Assembly (NCBI GenBank): GCA_902984215.1
Contig: CADWAF010004335.1
Span: forward strand, 1-27,658
From: Willaertia magna
Lineage: Eukaryota; Heterolobosea; Eutetramitea; Acrasida; Naegleriidae
Direction: 5' to 3'
Length of the DNA stretch: 27,658 nucleotides
A model generated the notes under the pieces. It ran no database searches. It was given only the letters and a program-made list of their open reading frames with translations, and had not been told where the DNA came from. The stretch's first letter is position 1. The number at the start of each line of letters is the position of its first letter. Position numbers and translations under genes: made by a program. This document shows positions 9,001 through 17,214 of the stretch, piece after piece.

Positions 9001-12000
9001 ACATTTGATTTTGATTGATATTGTATTTCTAAAATACTTGAAGCGTCACTCGCTGACAATTCATTTGATGTTTTAGAAATAGAAGAAATATCATATTTCC
9101 AAATTCTCCATTTATAATTTGTATTATCATTAAAATTATTTTCAATAACTATAAATATTAGTAACTGTTGGCCAAATCCAATTGTATCAGGAACTAAACT
9201 TATTAATTTCATAGTAGCAATTGATAATTGATTTTTGACAACATTTACTGTCATTGTTTTACTAATTTGGAAAGCAGTATCAACAGCAGTAATATAATAT
9301 TTACCTAAATCATTAAATATAATACCTTGATTATTAAATAAAGAATTACAAGAAGTACCATTCTCATAATTACAATTCCAAATTAAATTGCTAGTTGATT
9401 GTAAATCTGTAATTTGTAATTCATTTGGATTATATTCAATTGCAGTTAAATTTAATGGGTAACCAATATAGATATTACTTAAAATATTTACTAAATGGAT
9501 TTGACATGGTTGTTTAAAGATTGTAACATAAAAATCTCTATTAATTTTATAATTATCATTCATTCTAGCTGTTACTGTAAATTTTAAATTAAATCTATCA
9601 TAATTCATAATATCTTTTGTTGTAACTAATGATGAAATTCTAAATAGTTTTTTATCATTTAATGCAGTAATAGGTTTATCTTCATTTGTTTGATTATTTA
9701 AATAATTATAATTAAGTAAAGTACCTTTCCATGGTGAAGTAGATATTTCAATAATACAATTAACTAAATTATAACAATTTACTTGTTTGTTATTGTAAAG
9801 TATTAAACTTGGTATTGGTTGAGTATTTGGTAAAATATCAAAATTTAAAGTTGCTGTATTTTCAATATTAAATAATTTATCAATTATCTTTAAAGAAATA
9901 TCCTTTTTAATTAAAATATTTCTTTTCTTTTTATTACCACCTTTTGAAATAATATCAGATGTAATTTTAATCATTGGTTGATTAAACTTTTGTAAATATT
10001 CATTAAATAAAGGATCACTACTTGTCCAATTATATTGTAAATTAGTTTTTGGTAAATTTCTTTTCATTGTATAAGAAGAAATAATTAAAGGGGATTGTTG
10101 ATTAATTTGTGATGGAAAATCTAAATCTATTGTTGGGATTGTTATATTTGTATCTGAACGTATAATAAATGATTTAAATAGTTTCTTATCATTATATAAT
10201 GATAAATAATTACTTATAACTATACCCTTCTTTAAGTATATTGATTCATTTCTGTAAATTTCATTAAAATTATTTCCTAATGAGATGAATAGATCATTTC
10301 CTTTATAAAAGAAACATCTAGCGTTAGTACCAAGTAAATTATATTCAATAAATAAATCTTTACAATTAGATATAATCATATCATTATCGTAAATAGATAT
10401 TCTGTTATTTAAATTATTTAATATTAAATTTCTATTTGTAGAAGCTATTAACTTTTCATTATTTACAAATAAAAATCCTTCATTACATTCAATACCTTGA
10501 ACATATTGTTGACATTCACATGTATTATATGAAGTACATTTACCACTATTACTACAAACATTTGATTGATTTGAAAAGGTATCAAAACATTTTGTAACTG
10601 AACAATCATTTGAAAAATAGTTAACTTTACATTGACAATTATTATTACCCATACATTTACCATTTCCATTGCAAACCTTAACATTATTTGATAAAATATT
10701 AAAACATGTAAATGGATAAATCTCAAACATATCTGTTAATAATATCTCATTCTTAGCTTGTAATTGGTTAGTTACACTGTTATCAACATGCGCTTTTAAA
10801 GAAGCAGGAGATGATGATTGATCTACAATTAATAAAACATTCTTCTTTTCATTTCCAAAATTTGTATTTGTCAACTGACATGTAAATTGATTTGTTAAAA
10901 AATTATAAGTTGGATTACTATATTTAATATTACCATTATCTATAAATTTACAAAATAAATTATTTATAATATCCATATTTGATACATTGTAATTAAAATT
11001 CTTTAAAGTAAACACTAATACACCAGTTGTATCATCAGTTGAACTAAAATTCCAACTGGATATACTATTGTATTTTAAAATTGTAAATGTTAATTCATTT
11101 GAGATAAGTTGTGGTTGTAAATTATTATTATTAATTGGTTGGTACATTAAACGTAAATTATATTTTAAGAAATTAAGATAGTTTGTATTTGGTAAGGTAA
11201 CATTTAAAATATTTGAATTATTATCAAATAAATAAATTGGTGTTGCCATTCTTGGAATATTATCTAAATTATTTTGTAAACTTAAAAATGTTTGTGGAAA
11301 ATAAATTGGTGATAATAGTTTATCAATTGTTAAATCAAATGAAAAATCATCTCTAATCATTAATAAATTTAATAAATTAGGTTGACCATATGCAGATAAT
11401 ATTCTTTTTATAATAAATTGTAAAGGTATTGGTTGTGATAAATCTAAAAAATATGTTTGATTAAATTGATATCCAAATGTCACATTTCCTTCTAATTCTT
11501 GTAATGGAACTCCAATACAATTAAATTTTGTAAACTTTTGATTTGTAAATTGTATTGAATACTTTTTATCCAATATTTTACAATAAAACTTATTTACATC
11601 CAAACTACTCATTGGAAATTCTAAATCCCCATTTAAATACTCTACATCTAAATTAATAGTACTACCAGAATTACCACTACTAGTACTACCATTAACCCTA
11701 ACTACATTATCAATCACAGTAAAATTATTATAAACCACTAACCGTTCGTTAAAATCAAAGAAATAGATCCTGACATCATTTTTACTTAACAATGAATATT
11801 GTGGGTCTGTTGGTGCGAATTTACCGAAAACTTTAAAACTTTTCCATCCTGTGGTATTTGAAATTAATGGGACTTGATAAATTGTTTTACCATTTAAGGT
11901 CGATTGTAATGGTGGAGATCTATTGTCATTCATTTCAATTTGTAATGTATTACTAAATTTATCTAATAATGTATTATCTTCACAAGTTAATTCACCAACT

Positions 12001-14804
12001 AATAAATTATTATTTCTATTAAAGATACTAATATTAGGTGAAATGTAGAACGATAAAGTAGGTAATGTAGGTGTTGGTAAATTAGAAATACCAGTAATAT
12101 TATCATATGCATTAAGTTCATTTAAAAATTGTATTTGAATACTTCCTCCAGATTTCACTCCATTTGATGGCATTAAACAAGTGAATTCATTATCGTTTGT
12201 TGAGTAATTACTTAAGATAATGAATTGATTGTCAAAATTAAATTTACAATAAATCTTTTTAGTATCAATTACATTTTGTAAAGGATCAGTTAAAGTAAAG
12301 TGCGCAGTTAATGATTGGTCCTTGTTAAAAACTGCTTGTAATTTAGAGAATGTAGTTTCTCTAAAGAAAGTTATTGTAAAATTATTTGAAATGGTTAAAG
12401 GTGGTTTATCGTTATTTAATTGATAAATTAGGGAAAATAAATATTTAAAATAATTTGGTGTTGAAATAATTGGAATATCCTTTACAATAACGTTTGTATT
12501 AGATTGAATCTCTATTGCTTTATCTGTAGTTGATGTACTACCACTGTCACTAATCATTCTCATTTTAGATCCACTCTTTAAAGCATCTTTTAATGCTGAA
12601 TCAATTGTAAAAGTTAATGGATCCATTGTTAGTTTTTGTATTTCTTGTAGTTTTAATAATTTAAATGTTTGTAAAGATTTTAAGGTTTTAGATTTAATAA
12701 CATTAAAATCTAAACTTGGAGAAATATCTAATTGATAAGTTGAATTAAATTCAATACTTAAAACTATTTTTCCTTCTTGTTCTATATTTGGAAAATCTTT
12801 ACAATTTACAGTTTTTTTATCATTAGCTGATACACTTGTTTGTAATAATTGATTATTCTTATTAGGTACAATTATTTTACATCTTAAATTCTTATAAAAA
12901 GTATCTAAAATCTCCTTTTCATAAATAATTACAATATCATTACGTATTGTACCACTGACAGCAGATGTTAAAAAGAAACCATCTGCGCCATTGTAATTTA
13001 TTTTTAAATTATTATTAAAATAATAAATTGGTATAGATTGTTCTGAAAGAGATAAATAATTTGTATCAGTTGAATAAAATTTTCCCATAATTTGAATATT
13101 TTTTAATCCTTCTTCATTATTTTCAATTAAAAATTTAAATCTATTATTTGTATCTAATAATAATGGTGTTTTCTTTCCACCAATATCTATCACTAATCCA
13201 TCAGTTAAAATAGTAAATAAAGATAAATAATTAACATCTGTTGAGGCAGCTGTTAAAAAACCGTAAATTATTTGTTGCGCGCTATTTAACGAATTTGTAG
13301 TTAAACCAGCCAAAGGATTTGGTTGTTCAATTTGTAATGTGATTTTAGGTAAAATAGTTGGTGAAGGTATTGCTAAAGGATCTGCTAATGGTTTTTGTAA
13401 ATTATTTGTTTTTAAAAATAATTGTAAGGTACTCTTTTCATCAATTAAAATATTTGATGTTTTTGATAATGGAAATTGACAACCGTATTGTTGATTACCT
13501 AAATTAAGAATACCATTCGTTACGATCTCACTTCTTGTTGGATGAAGGGCCTTACAAATAATGGATGAAAGGGCATTGGTTGGTAATTCATATTGTAATT
13601 GAAAATTAACTTGAAAAGTACCATTTACAAATAATGTTGATACTAAGGATGACATTTGATTAAAATTAATAAATAAAATTTTAATGTCATTTGATAAATC
13701 AACATTTGTATTTAACTTATTTCTATAAACTAAACTTAATGTATACTCTAAATAAGATACACTTGTATCTAACTTTGGAATATTTAAAGTTAATTGAAAA
13801 GGTGCTGCAGTCCCATCCACCTTCTCAACATCTGACAGTTTTGATGTTTTCCCAGTAGCTGACACTTGCATGAAAATACTTTTCAAAAGTGTAGCTGGTA
13901 ACGTTTTTGTAATAAAAACATTGTTATAAGTAAAATTTGTGCTTTGTAAAAAACTTTTATCAATAACATCAATATTTGTTGTAGTTGTCGTTGCTGCTTC
14001 TTTACCAAAAGTAATCGCCCTAATATCTAATACAGAAATTAAAGTTTCTACCTTTTTAGAAATATCCATTGTTAAACTAGAATTATATTTATATCCTAAT
14101 GTTAAGGGCATCTCTAACTTTTCTTCAATAACTGGAAATACACAAGCAACTGTCATTCCATTTTGATTAACACGTGCACTTGTAGATAAAGTTGTATCAC
14201 TTAATTTACAAACTAAATTATCACGATAATTTGTAGGTATAGTATCTTCATAAGTTGTACTAATACTAATTTGTCTTAAATTAGTTCTTTTTATAACAAT
14301 TGGATCTACGTTATTACCTAAATTTAAATTTGCATTTAAATTAAAATAAAATACTGTAATTGGAGAAAAGGTAATTTCTGTCACCCTCACGTTTTGTTCA
14401 TTTACAAAATACACATTAACTGTATTCTCACCTTTTGGTACATTTACAGTAGATGAAGATAATACCGCGTAATATTTATTTTCATTTTGAAAGATTGGAT
14501 TAATTAATTGTCCAGAGATATCTACCATTAAACGATAGTTTGTATTTGGTATGCTGATTGGATCTGTACCATTCTTTATTTCTGTAACTAATAGAGGGAC
14601 GGTACTTGTGGCTGTACCACCAACATTAGTGAGGGAAACTGTTTCTGTTAAGGAAAGGGTTGTTGGTGATGTCGTTTGACAATTTACAAAAATGTTGATA
14701 AACTTATTATTATTAAAATAAAAGGTTGTAAAGTAAAGAATGAAAAAGAAAATTAATAGTATTGGTGAAGATTTTGTTTTCATAGTGATGTTATTATTGT
14801 ACAT
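6057..14804 (-). CDS. Giant receptor-like protein: super-repeats, EGF-like, REJ-like, TM, cytoplasmic pseudokinase
   Basis: A single 2915-residue open frame. A signal sequence follows a second Met at residue 8 (hydrophobic core LLIFFFILYFTTFYF, likely cleavage near 42-45). The ectodomain begins with three super-repeats of about 435 residues, each with two sub-modules marked by a Cys-Lys pair (near residues 199, 417, 642, 851, 1075 and 1285) and a downstream Cys. Two Cys-rich EGF-like modules lie at about 1362-1445. Residues about 1590-2300 resemble an REJ region (YNWTSSD and similar), and a Cys/Trp-containing segment at about 2395-2430 lies just before the only TM helix, about 2453-2483, followed by CCCWKRK. 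The tail has a Ser/His-rich linker and a kinase fold from about 2580. Kinase Lys is present (VIIKKI), but the HRD Asp and DFG Asp are missing and the glycine loop is absent, so it is probably a pseudokinase. Many N-glycosylation sites. Probably a surface adhesion or signalling receptor. Confidence 0.8.
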   Translation of the reverse strand: MYNNNITMKTKSSPILLIFFFILYFTTFYFNNNKFINIFVNCQTTSPTTLSLTETVSLTNVGGTATSTVPLLVTEIKNGTDPISIPNTNYRLMVDISGQLINPIFQNENKYYAVLSSSTVNVPKGENTVNVYFVNEQNVRVTEITFSPITVFYFNLNANLNLGNNVDPIVIKRTNLRQISISTTYEDTIPTNYRDNLVCKLSDTTLSTSARVNQNGMTVACVFPVIEEKLEMPLTLGYKYNSSLTMDISKKVETLISVLDIRAITFGKEAATTTTTNIDVIDKSFLQSTNFTYNNVFITKTLPATLLKSIFMQVSATGKTSKLSDVEKVDGTAAPFQLTLNIPKLDTSVSYLEYTLSLVYRNKLNTNVDLSNDIKILFINFNQMSSLVSTLFVNGTFQVNFQLQYELPTNALSSIICKALHPTRSEIVTNGILNLGNQQYGCQFPLSKTSNILIDEKSTLQLFLKTNNLQKPLADPLAIPSPTILPKITLQIEQPNPLAGLTTNSLNSAQQIIYGFLTAASTDVNYLSLFTILTDGLVIDIGGKKTPLLLDTNNRFKFLIENNEEGLKNIQIMGKFYSTDTNYLSLSEQSIPIYYFNNNLKINYNGADGFFLTSAVSGTIRNDIVIIYEKEILDTFYKNLRCKIIVPNKNNQLLQTSVSANDKKTVNCKDFPNIEQEGKIVLSIEFNSTYQLDISPSLDFNVIKSKTLKSLQTFKLLKLQEIQKLTMDPLTFTIDSALKDALKSGSKMRMISDSGSTSTTDKAIEIQSNTNVIVKDIPIISTPNYFKYLFSLIYQLNNDKPPLTISNNFTITFFRETTFSKLQAVFNKDQSLTAHFTLTDPLQNVIDTKKIYCKFNFDNQFIILSNYSTNDNEFTCLMPSNGVKSGGSIQIQFLNELNAYDNITGISNLPTPTLPTLSFYISPNISIFNRNNNLLVGELTCEDNTLLDKFSNTLQIEMNDNRSPPLQSTLNGKTIYQVPLISNTTGWKSFKVFGKFAPTDPQYSLLSKNDVRIYFFDFNERLVVYNNFTVIDNVVRVNGSTSSGNSGSTINLDVEYLNGDLEFPMSSLDVNKFYCKILDKKYSIQFTNQKFTKFNCIGVPLQELEGNVTFGYQFNQTYFLDLSQPIPLQFIIKRILSAYGQPNLLNLLMIRDDFSFDLTIDKLLSPIYFPQTFLSLQNNLDNIPRMATPIYLFDNNSNILNVTLPNTNYLNFLKYNLRLMYQPINNNNLQPQLISNELTFTILKYNSISSWNFSSTDDTTGVLVFTLKNFNYNVSNMDIINNLFCKFIDNGNIKYSNPTYNFLTNQFTCQLTNTNFGNEKKNVLLIVDQSSSPASLKAHVDNSVTNQLQAKNEILLTDMFEIYPFTCFNILSNNVKVCNGNGKCMGNNNCQCKVNYFSNDCSVTKCFDTFSNQSNVCSNSGKCTSYNTCECQQYVQGIECNEGFLFVNNEKLIASTNRNLILNNLNNRISIYDNDMIISNCKDLFIEYNLLGTNARCFFYKGNDLFISLGNNFNEIYRNESIYLKKGIVISNYLSLYNDKKLFKSFIIRSDTNITIPTIDLDFPSQINQQSPLIISSYTMKRNLPKTNLQYNWTSSDPLFNEYLQKFNQPMIKITSDIISKGGNKKKRNILIKKDISLKIIDKLFNIENTATLNFDILPNTQPIPSLILYNNKQVNCYNLVNCIIEISTSPWKGTLLNYNYLNNQTNEDKPITALNDKKLFRISSLVTTKDIMNYDRFNLKFTVTARMNDNYKINRDFYVTIFKQPCQIHLVNILSNIYIGYPLNLTAIEYNPNELQITDLQSTSNLIWNCNYENGTSCNSLFNNQGIIFNDLGKYYITAVDTAFQISKTMTVNVVKNQLSIATMKLISLVPDTIGFGQQLLIFIVIENNFNDNTNYKWRIWKYDISSISKTSNELSASDASSILEIQYQSKSNVITLLRSERLQSGFNYLIRLEGYINYDLAPEQQQVIYIEKDIKIQSEPAIYQCDISPKEGIAFETDFTIYCNVDDTYLSKIDFHLLNSNKTNPILLSSTRKYQFFTKLPYLLNSENNYLEIVMYDIWNGNKTLYIPVTVYHPINKYNIKIQDWNSYFNRYVSQVFNFESSLDGLSLDSNMVYYSLLSLLDYPENYKILNIISINGWNDLISIILERLVNLFDSSLDCEEILTKSVLLTIDKIIKLQINIFNLNTLTTIGSKIYPLYSLLMDKCLQGISKSIFLKFDNNVTSLLSNFIQFLFQLNIELKYDNNSIFVLLEKYSNSISNYSIYNLLYSSLITSRQLLPFYENYNTNNISFIWTRVLPSEIENTNMIKINENITVNLPPKKLLNLFDARTTPVKFSLFEIRSFLLKNNYTDSTLLSDIIFFKISFKGNDMRMVKSDTMSIVFKMITRELNSNNVFCKGRTNQIWDDKDVRTSVMKIENGIYNINCTFQTSLVIDDSLQLAIFNTGTPNTSTIDNILLIIIIVSVVGGCCIILCCFIFTIIIGCCCWKRKSLLNSTSSSSSSPTTISKEGKELHHNGNHHHPSTSSEIDQLSSIVIAGKDDLDEFTNISTNTAPHLNNLTMMGKQGKQVTAIDHEINDNLPLLNGQYEILKQLKELSNNQIIYYKAKDFQNNRTVIIKKIIYNSVDELNQSTTKEEILEINHENICPIYEIFLETKLVKALCIVRPYYKNGNLQKIINYHLEMKLPMQENIIYQIFKQLIRVLEYLHFVIHVNQNQNLTPENILIEQLKDDKIKVVLGEIQNHLKDYIQFEMNDFISPELYEMITTLNDEIITNSSFNNSFKTIDNYSLPQLSSPSFMGTSTANSTKNNNYLSSFVDLNSPTLEKKTLTVDTFYSSDIFALGCILYQCMSLDLETNICQLHLNNQFNEIALRENLQVNYNSEMIDIVMSMIGKEKRPTARQILLRLGNLDHRFMN

Positions 14805-15395
14805 TCATATATATTATTACTATTTTAAATACTTTACAATATATTTTTACAGTGTTATTCTAAATTGTTGTAATTTGGAATAGCTTATTGTTTTGTTTTT
14901 ATAAAAATCTTTACAAAAACTTATTAGAATAAAACGTGTAATAAAATAACTAGTTGTTGTTGTATAGTTTTTTTTTAATAAAAAAGAAAAACGTTAAGAA
15001 ATTATGTTCATTGTCCTCAGATTGTCATTTTGACAAAAATTAAAAAACAACTCTTTTAAGAATAGTACAATTATAAATTAACATTCTAATAATGAAATTA
15101 CTTCTTTTTAAATATCATATCAAATTTCTATATATTAAAAGAATTTATATAAAAATGCCGTAGTTGAATACCAAAAAATATTATTTTTGAAATTACTAAA
15201 TATTACGAATTGTTTCAAATACGATCATTTATCTTTTAAAAAATAAAGAATGCAAAAATAGTTAGTTTTCGTTGTAGTAAGTACATTTCCCACAATTCAA
15301 AACAATAACGTTAAAGTGTGCGCTTTCTATTGTGCATTCCTTTTCATTTATCGGGAATGTAAAGAAGACATTTTTATTTAAATTAATTTTAAAAA
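14805..15395. promoter_or_regulatory. Divergent intergenic region
   Basis: This 591-bp gap separates the minus-strand receptor gene from the plus-strand two-TM gene and must hold both promoters. It is mostly AT-rich with T and A runs. A less AT-rich patch at about 15315-15360 (GTGTGCGCTTTC, ATCGGGAATG) is the most likely place for specific binding sites. I see no RNA gene or repeat. Confidence 0.5.
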
Positions 15396-15881
15396 ATGAA
15401 AAGGCAATCGGAATTAATTGAGAAAGAAACTAGTAATAATAATAATTCAACACAACATCAACAACAATTTCAATTAGTGGATGATATACCAACAAGATAT
15501 TTTAGAACAAGATCTGGAAGTTTTGATTTGCAATTTTTTAAAGAACATTTATCGAATGGATTTGAAAAAAAGAAATTAGAAAAGAGTGAAAAAAGAGACT
15601 TTACAAAGAAAGAATATTTGTGTTATGGATTATTTTTAACAATTATTCCACTTTGCATTTTAACTTTCTTCTTTCTTTCATTCTTTTGTTTTTCTTTTCC
15701 AAATTGTTGTAAATTTTCTTCCAATCAGCAACAGGAAAACAATAATGGATTTTATAATATTATTACTTGGTGGTTCATTAATGATAAATATATGAAATTT
15801 TTAATCCCAATGATAGTTCCAATTATAATAATTTTTAGGTATTTTAATTGGAGATCTTTTCAACAATTTAGACATAATTGA
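15396..15881 (+). CDS. Small two-TM membrane protein, unknown function
   Basis: A 161-residue protein I do not recognise. Residues 1-30 are polar with short Asn and Gln runs; 31-73 are mixed and basic (RTRSGSFDLQFF, FEKKKLEKSEKRDF). Two hydrophobic segments follow, a long aromatic-rich one at 75-101 (FLTIIPLCILTFFFLSFFCF) and a shorter one at 134-150 (FLIPMIVPIIIIFRYF). Between them is a short loop with FPNCCKF and WW. The basic segment before the first helix and the short basic tail suggest both termini lie in the cytosol. The stop TGA leaves 26 bp before the stop of the convergent TXNDC9 gene, so their 3' ends must overlap or nearly touch. Length and lack of signal peptide fit a small ER or Golgi accessory protein, but that is only inference. 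Confidence 0.65.
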   Translation: MKRQSELIEKETSNNNNSTQHQQQFQLVDDIPTRYFRTRSGSFDLQFFKEHLSNGFEKKKLEKSEKRDFTKKEYLCYGLFLTIIPLCILTFFFLSFFCFSFPNCCKFSSNQQQENNNGFYNIITWWFINDKYMKFLIPMIVPIIIIFRYFNWRSFQQFRHN

Positions 15882-15907
15882 CCTTTTATAATATTTACAA
15901 AAAATAT

Positions 15908-16462
15908 TTAATTTTCTTCTTCTTCTTCCAAATTGTCCATAACACCACATTTAATTAATAATTTTTCTAATTTTACGGTTGTGAAATTTGCTCCACCTAA
16001 TTCATCTAAACCTACAATGGAGTGGTCAGTTCTGCCGTCCTTAATACAAACAATAGTTGGAATCATCCAAATCTTAAGATGTTCTACTAATATTGGGTTT
16101 GCCTCTGCCTCAACCTTAAGGAAATGTGTTTCTAAATGTTTAGGAGCTAATTTATTTAGATGAGATAATACAATCTCTGCAAATTGATTTCCTGGACGAG
16201 TAAATAGTACTACAACTAATTTATTATTCTTAACTTCATTAAAAAAGAATGTTGCATCGTTAATATCCACAACTTTACCATGACCTTTTAATACCCATTC
16301 TTGTTTCATCTTACTCTTATTTTTTAAGCTTTGAAGTCTTTTTTGTCTTAGTTTTAAGTAATCTTCATCAGTCATTTCCTCCATTTCATTGAGTTTCTCA
16401 TCTAAAGTTTCCTCAATTATCTTTGCAGAAGCAAGTAAAGCTTGTTGGTATTGTTGAGACAT
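15908..16462 (-). CDS. TXNDC9: TXNDC9 / phosducin-like thioredoxin-fold protein
   Basis: A 184-residue homologue of TXNDC9 (PLP3 family), a co-chaperone that binds the CCT/TRiC chaperonin and helps tubulin and actin folding. The N-terminal helix (LLASAKIIEETLDEKLNEME) leads to the family's typical segment DEDYLKLRQKRLQSLKNK, then QEWVLKGHGKV, a thioredoxin fold with VVVLFTRPGNQ in place of a CxxC active site, KHLETHFLKVEAEANP, and IPTIVCIKDG. The missing CxxC is normal for this family. The C-terminus is an acidic EEEEE tail. I start it at the ATG at 16462 because the homology begins there; an in-frame ATG at 16579 would add 39 residues without any family resemblance and would eat into the promoter. 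The gene diverges from the metallothionein gene across 193 bp. Confidence 0.88.
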   Translation of the reverse strand: MSQQYQQALLASAKIIEETLDEKLNEMEEMTDEDYLKLRQKRLQSLKNKSKMKQEWVLKGHGKVVDINDATFFFNEVKNNKLVVVLFTRPGNQFAEIVLSHLNKLAPKHLETHFLKVEAEANPILVEHLKIWMIPTIVCIKDGRTDHSIVGLDELGGANFTTVKLEKLLIKCGVMDNLEEEEEN

Positions 16463-16655
16463 TTTTTGTATTTGTTTCCAGTTCACAAATCTTCTTTGGC
16501 GCCAACACACCCACCAAAAAAACATGGCGCCATTTTGCAAAAGGTTCGAAGCAAAAAAGGCCTTTAAAATCATCAACACAAAATATTGGCGAAAATATCA
16601 AAATGATTAGCTAATGATTTGTAATCTTTAACAAAAAACAATAAAAAATATCATC
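16463..16655. promoter_or_regulatory. Divergent TXNDC9/metallothionein promoter with E2F-like palindromes
   Basis: A short bidirectional promoter unusually rich in GC for this genome. It holds two self-complementary sites, TTGGCGCCAA at 16496-16505 (within TTTGGCGCCAA) and ATGGCGCCAT at 16524-16533, plus ATTGGCGAAAAT at 16585-16596. The first matches the E2F/DP consensus TTTSGCGC read from both strands; the third is a looser match. In this AT-rich setting GGCGCC is rare, so two copies 28 bp apart are unlikely to be background. Their binding factor is inferred, not shown. Confidence 0.5.
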
Positions 16656-16790
16656 ATGAAGTGTAACTGTTCAAACGGTGGAGGTTGTACTTGTGGAACT
16701 AATTGTCAATGCAAAGGATGTGATAAACAAGAAGAAAAGAAGAAAGAAGAAACTACTTGTGTAGGTGATTCATGCTGCAGAAAGAAGTAA
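16656..16790 (+). CDS. Metallothionein-like Cys-rich protein
   Basis: A 44-residue protein with ten Cys, likely to bind Zn, Cu or Cd as clusters in the cytosol. The N-terminal part has seven Cys at positions 3, 5, 11, 13, 17, 19 and 22, with CNC, CTC and CQC pairs (CxC) as in metallothioneins. A charged linker of Glu and Lys (residues 23-33) leads to a second short cluster, Cys34, Cys39 and Cys40, ending RKK. There are no aromatic residues and no His, as is typical. It starts with ATG after a leader ending in ATCATC, ends TAA, and has AATAAA-like signals soon after (GAATAAAC, TTAATAAATAC). Its divergent partner is TXNDC9. It is shorter than most callers' cut-off. Family membership rests on Cys spacing and composition. 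Confidence 0.82.
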   Translation: MKCNCSNGGGCTCGTNCQCKGCDKQEEKKKEETTCVGDSCCRKK

Positions 16791-17214
16791 ATATTTACTG
16801 ATGAAGAATAAACTTTGTACTAGATAAGATCTCATTAATAAATACATTACTTTTTTAAAATTCAATTTTTATTCCGATCAATAAATCTTATTGACCTTTC
16901 TATTAAAAAACAATTCTTTACCTTTAGTTCAATCATTTCATCCCTTTCCTGCGCTCTGCCATTCAATTCAGGAATTAATTTTGTTTGCAAACCGGTTTTG
17001 GTGCGTTAGAACAAATTGAAATCATTGTCTTTTGGTTTTGTGGCGGGAAAGCAGTTTGGATAATGTTGTAAACACGAAAAAAATATAACAGCACCTGGCC
17101 ATTTTTATGCCAAAATTTCCATCAATTTAATTTTCATAAATAAAAATTCAAGCCCATTTATTTATTTACATAGTAAAGATTATATCATTGTAAACTGATA
17201 CATTAATAATAGTA
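16791..17214. promoter_or_regulatory. Upstream region of the CHD gene
   Basis: The first ~70 bp is the 3' end of the metallothionein gene with AATAAA-type signals. From about 16945 the composition becomes less AT-rich (CCTGCGCTCTGCC, AAACCGGTTTTGG), and at 17042-17050 there is GGCGGGAAA, the reverse complement of the classical E2F core TTTCCCGCC. That site is 165 bp above the CHD start codon. I see no gene or RNA here. Confidence 0.5.

Noticed and set aside
10463..10726. Minus-strand 87-codon ORF in the EGF-like region
   Set aside because: It is a frame shadow of the receptor's EGF-like modules, which read cleanly in the main frame.
13939..14166. Plus-strand 75-codon ORF inside the receptor gene
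   Set aside because: Antisense shadow of a long, consistent coding region with a signal peptide and domains.
16463..16579. Longer start for the TXNDC9 gene, adding 39 residues
   Set aside because: The extra residues have no resemblance to the family, cover the E2F-like promoter sites and would leave little room for the divergent metallothionein promoter.
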